This document shows, in pieces, positions 17,723 through 26,426 of a stretch of 64,000 nucleotides of DNA. The translations under genes and the position numbers were made by a program. The notes below the pieces were generated by a model. It had not been told where the DNA came from. It was given only the letters and a program-made list of their open reading frames with translations, and did no database searches. The stretch is from the NCBI RefSeq assembly GCF_001279775.1, contig NZ_LGDG01000230.1, forward strand, positions 37,883-101,882. The letters are read 5' to 3'. Positions within the stretch are counted from its first letter, which is position 1. Every line of letters begins with the position of its first letter. Origin of the DNA: Streptomyces sp. MMG1533 (GTDB taxonomy: Bacteria > Actinomycetota > Actinomycetes > Streptomycetales > Streptomycetaceae).

Positions 17723-18345
17723 GCGGGCATGCGGCCATGGTGAACGGTGAGGCGGTCGCGAAGGAGCGCGTGGACGCCCTTCTGCGGGCCGTTCCGCCGC
17801 GCGACCGCGAGACCCGGCCTGAGGCCCTCGCCCGGGCCGAGCGGCAGCGCAGGCGCTGGGCGACCCAGGTGGTCGTCACCGACGAACTCGCCCGCCGGGC
17901 CTGCGCGGACCGGGGCCTGAGGCCACCGGCGGAGGCGTCCCCGGCGCAGGTGCTCGCGGTGGCCGAGACGGACGTGGCCGACCTCGGCAGCATCGTCGCG
18001 GCGGCGCTCGCCCACTCCCCCGCGGCGCGGGTCCTGCTCGCCCGCCTCGAGCGCGAGCAGGACATCCCCGAGGCGGCCGTACGGGACTACTACGAGCGCA
18101 ACCGGGACCGCTTCCTCACCCCGGAGGCGCTCAGACGCGGGACCGACCCCTTCGGCGCGGCCGCGGGGGCGGACTTCCTGCCGTACGAGGACGCCCGCGC
18201 GGCCATCGTGCGCGAGCTGCGGCGGGCGGCGGGCCGGCGGGCCTTCTTCGACTGGTTGGACCAGGCTCGTGCGGGCGTGGTGTACGCGCACGGCCACGAG
18301 CATCCGGGCGATCCGTCGCACCCGGACCACGAACACCGGCACTGA
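17719..18345 (+). CDS. SurA-N-like protein with histidine-rich tail
   Basis: This 208-residue protein opens with a VNGEAVAKERVDALL segment like those at the start of SurA/PpiC-type chaperones, then helical RRWATQVVVTDELARR and an AVRDYYERNRDRF segment, but no parvulin domain follows. The tail is rich in His (HGHEHPGDPSHPDHEHRH), so metal binding is possible. No signal peptide is seen. It is translationally coupled to the GH38 gene (ATGA overlap) and so probably serves the mannosidase. I know no experimentally assigned function for this family; automatic labels such as malonyltransferase should be distrusted. Confidence 0.75.
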   Translation: MSGHAAMVNGEAVAKERVDALLRAVPPRDRETRPEALARAERQRRRWATQVVVTDELARRACADRGLRPPAEASPAQVLAVAETDVADLGSIVAAALAHSPAARVLLARLEREQDIPEAAVRDYYERNRDRFLTPEALRRGTDPFGAAAGADFLPYEDARAAIVRELRRAAGRRAFFDWLDQARAGVVYAHGHEHPGDPSHPDHEHRH

Positions 18346-18380
18346 TCTCCGACGGAACCTAAAAGCAACACGGCAACCCA

Positions 18381-18409
18381 TTGACCTCCGATGAATTCTG
18401 GTCCACATT
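18381..18409 (+). promoter_or_regulatory. Predicted promoter of the sugar ABC transporter (TTGACC-17-CACATT)
   Basis: The -35 TTGACC (18381-18386) and -10 CACATT (18404-18409) are 17 bp apart. The predicted start at about 18416 lies just upstream of operator-like site D, a roadblock layout. Confidence 0.5.
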
Positions 18410-18430
18410 TTCATCAATCGGAGTCGAAGT

Positions 18431-18445
18431 TGGTTGATTGAACCA
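18431..18445 (+). promoter_or_regulatory. Operator-like site D (transporter operon)
   Basis: TGGTTGATTGAACCA has perfect TGGTT/AACCA arms and is flanked by a further GTTGG (18429-18433)/CCAAC (18447-18451) repeat. It is the best-formed copy of the motif. Confidence 0.6.
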
Positions 18446-18489
18446 GCCAACACACCCTTGACTCGCCCGGTCGCAGGAGGGCCCATCAC

Positions 18490-19860
18490 ATGCGTGCAAG
18501 AAGACTGACCCGCACCCTGACCTGTATCGCCGTTCTGTCGCTGACCGCCGCCGGCTGCGGCCTGTCCGGCGGTTCCGACAGCGGCGACGCCACCGCCGGC
18601 GGCTGCAAGGTCGACAAGGGAAACGTCGGGTCGGGGAAGCTCTCCGGCGACGTCAAGGGCAAGATCACGTTCCAGACGACCAACCTGAAGAAGGACTTCG
18701 GGGACTTCTTCAACGGAGTGATCAAGGCGTTCGAGAAGGCCCACCCGGACGCCTCGGTCAAGTGGATCGACGACCCCGGCGACGCGACCTTCGGCCAGCG
18801 CACCGTCGCCGACGCCCAGGCCTGCACCCTGCCGGACGTGCTCAACGTCGACTCCCCGACCGCGACCTCCCTCACCAAGGCCGGCTACCTGCTCAACCTG
18901 GGCGTGAAGGACCCGGACGCCGGCAAGCCCTTCGTCCCGGCGTTCTGGAAGTCCAGCACCATGAAGGACTCCTCGGGCGCCTCGGTGCACACGGTGCTGC
19001 CCTGGTACACCGGCGGCGTCGTCCTGACGTACAACACCGACCTGCTGAAGAAGGCCGACATCGACCCGGCGAAGCCGCCGACGACGATGTTCGGGCTGTT
19101 CGCCGACTACGAGAAGATCGCCAAGGCGGCCGACGGCAAGTACTACGCGACGATGGCCAACCCGGTCTGGCGGATACCGGCCGACTGGGACCAGATGAAC
19201 ATCAAGACGCTGTCCGCCGACGGCAAGTCGGCCGTCTTCGCCGACGACCCGCGCACCGTGCAGTGGGTCGAGTGGATGACGAAGCTGTACAAGGAGGGCG
19301 CGATGCCGAAGGACTCGCTGTCCTCCAACAACGACCCCTCCACGCTCTACAGCCAGGGCAAGGTCGCCTACGGTTCGACGAACCCGAGCTTCGTGCGCTT
19401 CGTGAAGCAGAACAGCCCGTCGGTCTACGCCAAGACCGCCGTCGGCCAGCAGCCCTTCGACGCGCTCGGCCACACCACCGGCGCCCCGCAGTACATCGCG
19501 ACCGCCGCGACCAGCAAGAACGCCCCCACCGCACTGGCGTTCGCGGAGTTCCTCACCAACGCCGAGAACCAGACGGCCTGGTGCAAGGACCCGAACGTGG
19601 TGATCTTCCCGACGACCACGACCTCGCTGGACGACCCGTTCTTCCAGAAGGTCAGCGGTGACGACCCGTTCTCCGAGGCCCGCAAGCTCGTCGCCGAGCA
19701 GCTCAAGACGGCCACCGCCTACCAGACCAACATCTCCACCGCTGTGCAGAACGCCATCGTGGGCCAGGTGCAGCTGGCCATGCAGGGCAAGAAGAGCGCG
19801 GCGGACGCCGTGAAGGACGCCCAGGAGAAGGCCGACAACCTGCTGAAGCAGGCAGGCTGA
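18490..19860 (+). CDS. Sugar ABC transporter substrate-binding lipoprotein
   Basis: This 456-residue protein has a lipoprotein signal with the modified Cys at about residue 23 (TAAGCGLSGG), followed by a family-1 extracellular solute-binding fold (ITFQTTNLKKDFGDFFNGVIKAFEK, TAATSKNAPTALAFAEFLTN). It delivers a sugar or oligosaccharide to the two permeases encoded next. Given the surrounding hexosaminidases and mannosidase, the ligand is probably a GlcNAc/mannose-containing glycan (inference). GCAGGAGGG lies 8 nt before the ATG. No ATPase gene is nearby, so a shared MsiK-type ATPase is likely, as for other streptomycete sugar importers. Confidence 0.92.
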   Translation: MRARRLTRTLTCIAVLSLTAAGCGLSGGSDSGDATAGGCKVDKGNVGSGKLSGDVKGKITFQTTNLKKDFGDFFNGVIKAFEKAHPDASVKWIDDPGDATFGQRTVADAQACTLPDVLNVDSPTATSLTKAGYLLNLGVKDPDAGKPFVPAFWKSSTMKDSSGASVHTVLPWYTGGVVLTYNTDLLKKADIDPAKPPTTMFGLFADYEKIAKAADGKYYATMANPVWRIPADWDQMNIKTLSADGKSAVFADDPRTVQWVEWMTKLYKEGAMPKDSLSSNNDPSTLYSQGKVAYGSTNPSFVRFVKQNSPSVYAKTAVGQQPFDALGHTTGAPQYIATAATSKNAPTALAFAEFLTNAENQTAWCKDPNVVIFPTTTTSLDDPFFQKVSGDDPFSEARKLVAEQLKTATAYQTNISTAVQNAIVGQVQLAMQGKKSAADAVKDAQEKADNLLKQAG

Positions 19861-19862
19861 CG

Positions 19863-20882
19863 GTGACGGCACAGATCACGAGCCCGGTGTCCGTGCCCGG
19901 CGTGGAGGCCACGGCCTCCGTGCCGGGCCCGGCCCCGTCCCGCATACGACGACTCTCCCGGGCGGTGCTGCCCGGCCCCGCTCCCGGCGCCAACGGCGCG
20001 GCGATGTACCGCCGTTGGTGGCTGCCCTGGCTGTGGACCGCTCCCGCGATCGTCTGCGCGGTGGTGTTCGGGGTGTTCCCGTTCCTCAACACCGTGCTGC
20101 TGTCGTTCACCGACGCCAAGCCGCTCGGCGGCGCCGCGAGCTTCGTCGGGCTCGACAACTACACGCGGATGCTGGACGACTCCGACTTCTGGCTGGCGAC
20201 CCGCAACAGCGTCCTGTACGCGCTGATCGTCGTCCCGCTGATGGTGCTGCTGCCGCTGCTGCTGGCCGTCCTGGTGGAGAAGAACCTGCCCGGCATCGGC
20301 TTCTTCCGCTCCGCCTTCTACACCCCCGTCCTCGCCTCCAGCGTGGTCGTGGGTCTGAGCTGGCAGTGGCTGCTGGCCGACGACGGGCTGGTCAACACCT
20401 GGCTGGAGAAGGCCCATCTGATCAGGAGCGCCATCCCGTTCCTGTCGGACTCGTGGCTGATCCTGCTGTCCGCGATGGGCCTGACCCTGTGGAAGGGACT
20501 CGGCTGGTACATGGTCTTCTACCTGGCAGCCCTCGGAAACGTGCCCAAGGAACTGCACGAGGCGGCCGCCATGGACGGCGCCGGCGCCGCCCGCCGCTTC
20601 TGGCACATCACCGTGCCGGGCGTGCGGCAGGCCATGATGCTCGTCGGCACGCTCACCGGTATCGGCTCGCTGCGGGTGTTCACCGAGATCTACATGCTGG
20701 GCAGCGCCACCGGCGGCCCCGGCGGCGCCGACCGCACCCTGCCCTTCTACATCCGGGACGTCGGCCTGGACCCGGTCACCGGCAACGCCGGCTACGGCTC
20801 GGCCGTCAGCGTGGCCCTGTTCCTGCTGACGCTGGGGCTGACCCTGCTGGCGCAGCGCCTGACGAAGGAGGACGACGCATGA
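19863..20882 (+). CDS. Sugar ABC transporter permease, MalF type
   Basis: This 339-residue protein has six to seven hydrophobic helices and the binding-protein-dependent transport signature near residues 235-255 (KELHEAAAMDGAGAARRFWHITVPGV, the EAA loop that docks the ATPase). The first ~50 residues are a hydrophilic Pro/Arg-rich extension. It starts 2 bp after the SBP stop and overlaps the next permease (ATGA), giving a tight three-gene importer operon. Confidence 0.92.
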   Translation: MTAQITSPVSVPGVEATASVPGPAPSRIRRLSRAVLPGPAPGANGAAMYRRWWLPWLWTAPAIVCAVVFGVFPFLNTVLLSFTDAKPLGGAASFVGLDNYTRMLDDSDFWLATRNSVLYALIVVPLMVLLPLLLAVLVEKNLPGIGFFRSAFYTPVLASSVVVGLSWQWLLADDGLVNTWLEKAHLIRSAIPFLSDSWLILLSAMGLTLWKGLGWYMVFYLAALGNVPKELHEAAAMDGAGAARRFWHITVPGVRQAMMLVGTLTGIGSLRVFTEIYMLGSATGGPGGADRTLPFYIRDVGLDPVTGNAGYGSAVSVALFLLTLGLTLLAQRLTKEDDA

Positions 20883-21757
20883 CCACGGCTGTGGAGAAGC
20901 GCCGGCGCCTGATGCCGCGCTGGCGGGACTACGGCCGCCCCCGGGAACTGGTCGTCCGCTACCTGCTGCTGTTCCTCGTGCTCGGTCTGACCATCGGGCC
21001 GCTGCTGTGGCAGTTGCTGGCCTCGCTGAAGAGCACCGGTGAGGACGTCTTCGGGGCGAACGCCTCCCTGCTGCCCGAGCACCCGACCCTGCGGGCCTAC
21101 CGGACCGTCTTCGAGCAGGTGCCGGTGGCCACGTACATCAGGAACAGCCTGATCGTGGTCGCCCTGTCGGTCACCAGCCAGCTGGTGTTCTCCACCACGG
21201 CCGGCTACATGCTCTCCAAGCCCGCCTGGAAGGGCCGCAAGGCGGTCTGGGTCGTGCTGATCGCCTCCATGATGTTCCCCTTCGAGTCGATCATGGTGTC
21301 GCTGTTCCTGAGCATCCGCGACCTGGGCCTGGTCGACAGCCTGGCGGGCGTGTGGCTGCCCGGGTTCGTCGGCGCCATCAACGTCCTGCTGATGCGCGGT
21401 GCGTTCCTGGCGGTGCCGCGCGAGATCGAGGACTCGGCCATGCTCGACGGCGCGAACGAGTGGCAGCGCTTCCGGCACCTGTACCTGCCGTCCGCCTGGG
21501 GCGCGATCCTGGTGGTCGTCATCAACACCTTCATCAGCGCCTGGGACGACTTCCTGTGGCCGCTGATCGTGTTGCGCTCGGAGAGCAACATGACCCTGAC
21601 GCTGGGGCTCTCCCGGCTGCAGAGCTCCTCGTTCGGCTACGACCAGCGGATGGTCATGGCCGGTTCGGTGATCTCCGTGATCCCGGTGCTGGTGCTGTTC
21701 GTCATCACGCAGCGGTGGTTCTACAAGGGCGTGTCGTCGGGGGCCGTGAAGCTCTGA
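20879..21757 (+). CDS. Sugar ABC transporter permease, MalG type
   Basis: This 292-residue protein has six helices and the EAA loop VPREIEDSAMLDGANEWQRFRHLYLPSAW (~178-206). Its C-terminus SSGAVKL is typical of MalG-like carbohydrate permeases. It is the last gene of the operon and ends 6 bp from the convergent GH3 gene, with no room for a separate hairpin. Confidence 0.92.
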   Translation: MTTAVEKRRRLMPRWRDYGRPRELVVRYLLLFLVLGLTIGPLLWQLLASLKSTGEDVFGANASLLPEHPTLRAYRTVFEQVPVATYIRNSLIVVALSVTSQLVFSTTAGYMLSKPAWKGRKAVWVVLIASMMFPFESIMVSLFLSIRDLGLVDSLAGVWLPGFVGAINVLLMRGAFLAVPREIEDSAMLDGANEWQRFRHLYLPSAWGAILVVVINTFISAWDDFLWPLIVLRSESNMTLTLGLSRLQSSSFGYDQRMVMAGSVISVIPVLVLFVITQRWFYKGVSSGAVKL

Positions 21758-21763
21758 CGCCGA

Positions 21764-24022
21764 TCAGTGCCTGATGTCCACGACGACGGGTACGGCGGTC
21801 AGCGCGGCCCGGGACGACTCGGCGATGCGGATCTCCAGCGTCCCGGGCCGCACCGCGGTCTCCAGGTCCGCGCCCACCTGCTCCAGTTGGCGGGTGCCGA
21901 TGTGGAAGCCGACCGTACGGGACTCGCCCGGCTTCAGGCCGACGTCCTGGAAGCCCCGCAGTTCGAGGGTGCGCGGCCAGACGGAGGTGCGCAGCCGGCG
22001 GATGTAGAGCTGGGCGACCGTACGGCCGGACCGCGCACCGGTGTTGGTGACGTCGACCGTGACGATGTTCCGGTACAGGCGCGGCGGGCCGTACGTGAAG
22101 CTCGTGTACGACAGCCCGTGCCCGAAGGAGTAGCGCGGCTCGGCGCTCTCGTCCACGTACGAGCCGTACTCGGTGTCCTTGTGGTTGTAGTACACGGGGA
22201 GTTGGGCCGCCGAGCGCGGGACGGAGACGGGCAGGCGGCCGGTCGGTTCCTGGTGCCCCAGGAGGACCTCGGCGATGGCCTCGCCGCCCCACGGGCCCGG
22301 ATACCAGGCGGTGAGCAGGGCGGCCGCACGGTCCGCGGGCTCGGGTACGACATGCGGGCGGCCCTGGATCAGCACGACCGCCGTCGGCGTGCCCGTCGCG
22401 GCGACGGCGTCCAGCAAGGCGTACTGCGCCTTGCCCAGCCGCAGTCCCGCCAGGTCGGCACCTTCGCCGCAGGTCATCTCCGAAACGGCGTTGAGCGCCG
22501 CCCCGTTGGCGTCGAACTCGGTACCTGACGTACGGGCGCTGCTGCCGCCCAGCACCAGCACGGCCAGGTCGGAGGCGGCGGCCGCGGCGACCGCCTCGGG
22601 GATGCCGGAGAGGTCGTCCCCGGTGAGCGCGCAGCCCGGGGCGTGCCGGATGCCGACGCCGGGCGGGGCGAGTTGCCGTAGTCCGTCGAGGACACTGGTG
22701 CCCGCCCGCTGTGGGGCCGTGTAGTCGCCCGACTGGTGGGCGGGGGTGGCCGACTGGGGGCCGATGACGGCGATCCTGGATACGGTCGCGGCGATGGGGA
22801 GGACACCCCCCTCGTTGCGGAGAAGGGTGACCGCGGCGCGGGCGAGGGTGGTGCTCACATCCCTGCCGTGGGCCGGGAAACCGGTCGTCGTCGGGCCGTG
22901 CTGTTCGAACAGCCCCAGCTGGAACTTGAGCCGCAGGACGCGGGCGACGGCCGCGTCGAGGACCTCCTCGTCCACCAGTCCCCGCTCGACGGCCTCCCCG
23001 AGGTGCGTGAAGCCCTCGTCCCAAAGACTCAGATCGACACCGGCGTCGAGGGCGAGCGCGCCCGCCGTCACCTTGTCGCCGGTGATGCGGGCCAGGCGGT
23101 CCACGGCCAGGCCGTCCGCCATGACGAGCCCGTCGAAGCCCCAGCGTTCTCTGAGGAGTTCGGTGAGCAGGGCCCGGTTGCCGGAGCAGGGCATGCCGTC
23201 GACCTCGTTGTACGCGGCCATGACGGCGGCGGCCCCGGCACGGACGCCGGCGCGGGCGGCGGGGAGGTGGATCTCGTGGAGTTCGCGGAGGCCGAGTTCG
23301 GACTCGGCGGAGTTGCGTCCGCCGACGGTGGCGCCCTGGCCGGCGAAGTGCTTGAGGACCACGGGGGCGTGGTCGTCGGCGAAGTGCCCTTCCTCGGAGC
23401 GCTCACCCTGCATCCCGCGCACCAGCGCGTCGGTGAGGCAGGCCGCCAGGTAGGGGTCCTCGCCGAAACACTCCTCGGTGCGGCCCCAGCGCGGGTCGCG
23501 GGCGATGTCGAGGGCCGAGACCAGGGCGACATGCCCGCCACGGGCGCGCAGTTCGGCGGCAGTGCAAGCGGCGATGTGCTCGTACAACCGGGGGTCCCAC
23601 GTGGCGCCGACAGCCAAGTTGACCGGCAGGACCGTGCCGTCGAGGGCCATGTGCCCGTGCGGTACCTCCTCGACGAACAGCGCGGGGATGCCGAGCCTGC
23701 TCCGCTCGACGACATGACGCTGCACCAGGTCGGCGAGGGCGGCGCCGTCCTCGGCACCGGGTCCGTTGGTGTGGTCGACGCCGGACCAGGCGTCGGCGCG
23801 CTGGAGCCCGTAGAGGGCACCGAGTCCGGCGAAGCGCTCGGTCTCGGCGTGCAGGGCGGCGGTGAGTTCGAAGGCGCCGTCCGGTGTGCGGCGGTAGGCG
23901 TCCCAGCCGTACATCCGCTGGTTGAGCTGGCCGACCTTCTCGCGCAGGGTCATCCGGCCGAGCAGGTCGCGGACGCGGGCGTCGACGGGGGCGGTGGGGT
24001 CGCGGTAGAGCATGTCGTTCAT
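21764..24022 (-). CDS. GH3 family beta-glycosidase
   Basis: This 752-residue protein has the GH3 N-terminal barrel (LREKVGQLNQ, KHFAGQGATVGGRNSAESEL), the nucleophile loop GLVMADGLAVDRL (Asp of MAD), the alpha/beta sandwich domain and a C-terminal fibronectin-III-like domain. It lacks a signal peptide and so acts on imported sugars. GH3 specificity (glucoside, xyloside, mannoside) cannot be set from sequence by eye; the cluster suggests a beta-linked sugar of a mannose/GlcNAc glycan. Its ATG overlaps the stop of the kinase gene (24019-24022), so the two are co-translated. Confidence 0.9.
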   Translation of the reverse strand: MNDMLYRDPTAPVDARVRDLLGRMTLREKVGQLNQRMYGWDAYRRTPDGAFELTAALHAETERFAGLGALYGLQRADAWSGVDHTNGPGAEDGAALADLVQRHVVERSRLGIPALFVEEVPHGHMALDGTVLPVNLAVGATWDPRLYEHIAACTAAELRARGGHVALVSALDIARDPRWGRTEECFGEDPYLAACLTDALVRGMQGERSEEGHFADDHAPVVLKHFAGQGATVGGRNSAESELGLRELHEIHLPAARAGVRAGAAAVMAAYNEVDGMPCSGNRALLTELLRERWGFDGLVMADGLAVDRLARITGDKVTAGALALDAGVDLSLWDEGFTHLGEAVERGLVDEEVLDAAVARVLRLKFQLGLFEQHGPTTTGFPAHGRDVSTTLARAAVTLLRNEGGVLPIAATVSRIAVIGPQSATPAHQSGDYTAPQRAGTSVLDGLRQLAPPGVGIRHAPGCALTGDDLSGIPEAVAAAAASDLAVLVLGGSSARTSGTEFDANGAALNAVSEMTCGEGADLAGLRLGKAQYALLDAVAATGTPTAVVLIQGRPHVVPEPADRAAALLTAWYPGPWGGEAIAEVLLGHQEPTGRLPVSVPRSAAQLPVYYNHKDTEYGSYVDESAEPRYSFGHGLSYTSFTYGPPRLYRNIVTVDVTNTGARSGRTVAQLYIRRLRTSVWPRTLELRGFQDVGLKPGESRTVGFHIGTRQLEQVGADLETAVRPGTLEIRIAESSRAALTAVPVVVDIRH

Positions 24023-25038
24023 CTGCTGCCGCCACCGTGTGCGAGCCGGGCGAGGGCCGCTGCGCCCCGGCAGCCGTCGGCGACCCAGTCGAGCGTCAGA
24101 CCGAGCGCGGTGAGGCGACCGGCCAGGAGTGCCGTCAGGGGGCCGTCGGGGCCGAGCAGGCCGCCGGTGGCGACGAGCGGTTCGCCCGCGACGGGGTCCA
24201 ACGCCCTTACGGTCTCGGTCAGTTGGTCGGCCGCCTCTTCGAGGATCGCCTCGGCGACCGCGTCCTTGTCACGCGCCGCCTCGGCCACCGGCGGGGCCAG
24301 CCGGGCGAGCCGGATCGGGGGGTCGGCCATGACGGCCGGGAGCAGGTGCATGCGGAACGCCTCACGCTGAGGGCGGCTCCAGCGGGCGGCGTCACCGTCG
24401 GGCGGCAGAACGCTCCCCGGCACCCCGAACGCCCGCCCCACCGACACCGCCAGCGCCGTCGCCGGTCCCCGCCCGTCCGCCATGCGCAACGCGGCCCGTA
24501 CCGCCGTACGCCCGATCCAGAAGCCGCTGCCGTCGTCGCCGAGCAGCCAGCCGTCGCCGTCCACGGTGACCGTGCCCCGGCGGCCGGTGATGCGCATCGC
24601 GACCGCGCCGGTGCCTGCCACCAGGGCGAGGCCGTCGGCCGGGGTGCCGGGCGCGGCGGCGAAGGCGGCCTCGATGTCGCTGCAGATGCCGACCGGCCCG
24701 GTCGGGATGCCGAGCCGGCGCAGGGCCGCGGTGAGGGCGGTCCGGGCGTTGACGTGCCCGGGGTCGTCGGGGGAGGCCGCGGTCGCGCCCGCGAAGCCGC
24801 CGGCCACGGACACGACGCGGCCGCGCGCCTGCTCCGGCACCGCCGCGGCGACGGCCTCGGCGAGATGGCCGGTGAGCTGGGGCACGGGGACGGTCAGGGC
24901 GTTGCCCGGCCCGGCGGCGCCCTCGCCCAGCAGACGGCCGTCCGCCGCGGCGGCGAGCACGACACGGGTACGCGTGCCGCCCGCGTCGAGGCCGACGACG
25001 AGCTCGTCGCCAAACTTCTGGTTCAAATCATTGCCCAT
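24019..25038 (-). CDS. BadF/BadG-type N-acetylglucosamine (sugar) kinase
   Basis: This 339-residue actin-fold kinase has the phosphate-1 loop VVGLDAGGTRTRVVLA (~13-28), phosphate-2 VAGTGAVAMR, and GDDGSGFWIGRTAVRAAL, as in GlcNAc kinases of the BadF/BadG/BcrA/BcrD ATPase family. It would phosphorylate the monosaccharide released by the island's glycosidases, giving a plausible ligand for the SIS enzyme and RpiR regulator. The ATG at 25038 directly follows a GTG (25041). A minus-strand CATAGT (25050-25045) fits a leaderless -10, divergent from and overlapping the promoter of the GH5-like gene. Confidence 0.85.
   Translation of the reverse strand: MGNDLNQKFGDELVVGLDAGGTRTRVVLAAAADGRLLGEGAAGPGNALTVPVPQLTGHLAEAVAAAVPEQARGRVVSVAGGFAGATAASPDDPGHVNARTALTAALRRLGIPTGPVGICSDIEAAFAAAPGTPADGLALVAGTGAVAMRITGRRGTVTVDGDGWLLGDDGSGFWIGRTAVRAALRMADGRGPATALAVSVGRAFGVPGSVLPPDGDAARWSRPQREAFRMHLLPAVMADPPIRLARLAPPVAEAARDKDAVAEAILEEAADQLTETVRALDPVAGEPLVATGGLLGPDGPLTALLAGRLTALGLTLDWVADGCRGAAALARLAHGGGSR
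25019..25033 (-). promoter_or_regulatory. Operator-like half-site B2 inside the kinase 5' end
   Basis: TGGTTCAAATCATTG on the plus strand carries the TGGTTCAA half of the motif. Its centre is 30 bp (about three turns) from site B. Confidence 0.3.
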
Positions 25039-25048
25039 CACTGACTAT

Positions 25049-25064
25049 GGTGGTTGATACATTC
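25049..25064 (+). promoter_or_regulatory. Operator-like site B between the kinase and GH5-like genes
   Basis: GGTGGTTGATACATTC matches the RpiR-promoter site in 15 of 16 bases and contains a -10-like TACATT (25058-25063). It lies between the divergent genes, so one bound regulator could control both. Confidence 0.5.
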
Positions 25065-25098
25065 GCGCAGGACAAGCCCCGGACCCGAGGAGGATCCC

Positions 25099-26316
25099 AT
25101 CCGTACACTCCGCTTCGGCGTCAACTACACGCCTCGCCGCGGCTGGTTCCACTCCTGGCACGACTTCGACGCCGTGCACGCCCGGGAGGACCTGGACCAG
25201 ATAGCCGGGCTCGGCCTCGACCACGTCCGTGTCTTCCACCTCTGGCCGCTCCTGCAGCCCAACCGCACGCTCATCCGCACCGCCGCCGTGGACCAGCTGG
25301 TGCGGCTCGTCGACCTGGCCGCGGAGGCGGGTCTCGACGTCCTCGTGGACGGCGTGCAGGGCCACCTGTCCAGCTTCGACTTCTACCCGGAGTGGACCCG
25401 CAGCTGGCACCACCGCAACGTGTTCACGGACCCGGGGACCATCGAGGCACAGGCCGAACTCCTGCGCACGCTGGGCGGCGCCCTCGCCGGCCGCCCCAAC
25501 CTGATCGGTCTCCAGCTCGGCAACGAGCTCAACAACCTGGTCGAGCACAACCCGGTCACGGTGCAGGAGGTCGACCACTACCTCGACACCCTGCTGGCCG
25601 CGGCCCGCGCGGGTGTGCGCCCCGGCCACCTGGTCACGCACTCCGCGTACGACGCCGCCTGGTACGGCGACGGCCACCCCTTCACCCCGGAGGCCTCGGC
25701 CCACAAGGGCGACCTGACCACCGTCCACCCCTGGGTGTTCTCCGGCGACTGCGCCCGCCGCTACGGCGCCGGCTCCCCTCAGGTGCACCACCTCGCCGAG
25801 TACGGCACGGAACTCGCCACGGCGTACGCCGAGGACCCGGCCCGTCCCGTCTGGGTCCAGGAGACGGGCGCGCCCGAGCCGCACATCCCGGCGGCCGACG
25901 CGCCGGAGTTCGCACGGGCGACCGTACGGAACGCGGCCGAGTGCGCGAACCTCTGGGGCGTGACGTGGTGGTGCTCCCACGACGTAGACCGCTCCCTCGC
26001 CGACTACCCGGAACTCGAGTACACCCTGGGCCTGTTCGACTCGGCGGGCCGCCCCAAGCCGATCGCGGACGCCCTCGCCGCGACGGTCGCCGACCTGCGC
26101 GCCCAGCCGCCGTCACCCCGGCCGCGCGAGACGGCCCTGGTCCTGGACTGCACGCCGGTCTCCCGTTCCGTGTCCGGTCCGGGAGGCGCGTTCTTCGAGG
26201 CGTGGATGCGGCTGCGCACGGAGGGAGTCCGTCCGGCGGTGGTACTGGCCGCACGGGCCGGCGACGAGGGTTACCTGGCGGCGCGGGGGATCAAGGAGGT
26301 CGTACGACCGGCGTGA
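25099..26316 (+). CDS. Clan-A (GH5-like) glycoside hydrolase with apparent ATC start
   Basis: This ~405-residue (beta/alpha)8 hydrolase has acid/base Glu in LQLGNELNN and nucleophile Glu in VWVQETGA, plus QGHLSSFDFYPEWTRSWHHRNVF, as in GH5-like mannan- or glucan-active enzymes. It has no signal peptide and is likely cytoplasmic. The conserved N-terminus RTLRFGVNYTPRRGW is preceded by ATC at 25099, exactly where an ATG is expected, 5 nt after GAGGAGG (25087-25093). The only conventional alternative is TTG at 25054, which lies inside the -10/operator and lacks a Shine-Dalgarno sequence. Either ATC is used at low efficiency or a G-to-C change weakened the gene. Confidence 0.8.
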   Translation: MRTLRFGVNYTPRRGWFHSWHDFDAVHAREDLDQIAGLGLDHVRVFHLWPLLQPNRTLIRTAAVDQLVRLVDLAAEAGLDVLVDGVQGHLSSFDFYPEWTRSWHHRNVFTDPGTIEAQAELLRTLGGALAGRPNLIGLQLGNELNNLVEHNPVTVQEVDHYLDTLLAAARAGVRPGHLVTHSAYDAAWYGDGHPFTPEASAHKGDLTTVHPWVFSGDCARRYGAGSPQVHHLAEYGTELATAYAEDPARPVWVQETGAPEPHIPAADAPEFARATVRNAAECANLWGVTWWCSHDVDRSLADYPELEYTLGLFDSAGRPKPIADALAATVADLRAQPPSPRPRETALVLDCTPVSRSVSGPGGAFFEAWMRLRTEGVRPAVVLAARAGDEGYLAARGIKEVVRPA

Positions 26317-26406
26317 GGACGGCTGTCATGAGGACGGGGCTGTCATGAGGACGACTGCCGTGAGGACGGCTGCCGTAAGGACGACTGCCGTAAGGACGAC
26401 TGTCCT
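26315..26406. repeat. Six tandem ~15-bp repeats
   Basis: Six head-to-tail copies of RAGGACGRCTGYCRT-like units (15 bp each, the second 17 bp) begin at the stop codon of the GH5-like gene and nearly fill the gap to the convergent NagZ gene. No hairpin is obvious. This is probably replication slippage at a variable-number locus. Confidence 0.85.
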
Positions 26407-26426
26407 AAGGCGTCACCCCCGCCACG

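Noticed and set aside
25054..25056. TTG as the start of the GH5-like hydrolase
   Set aside because: It lies inside the -10/operator element, has no Shine-Dalgarno sequence, and the added 15 residues are not hydrophobic or conserved-looking.
26315..26406. CRISPR-like array
   Set aside because: The units are head to tail with no spacers and only 15 bp long. The same applies to the arrays at 51860 and 57843.
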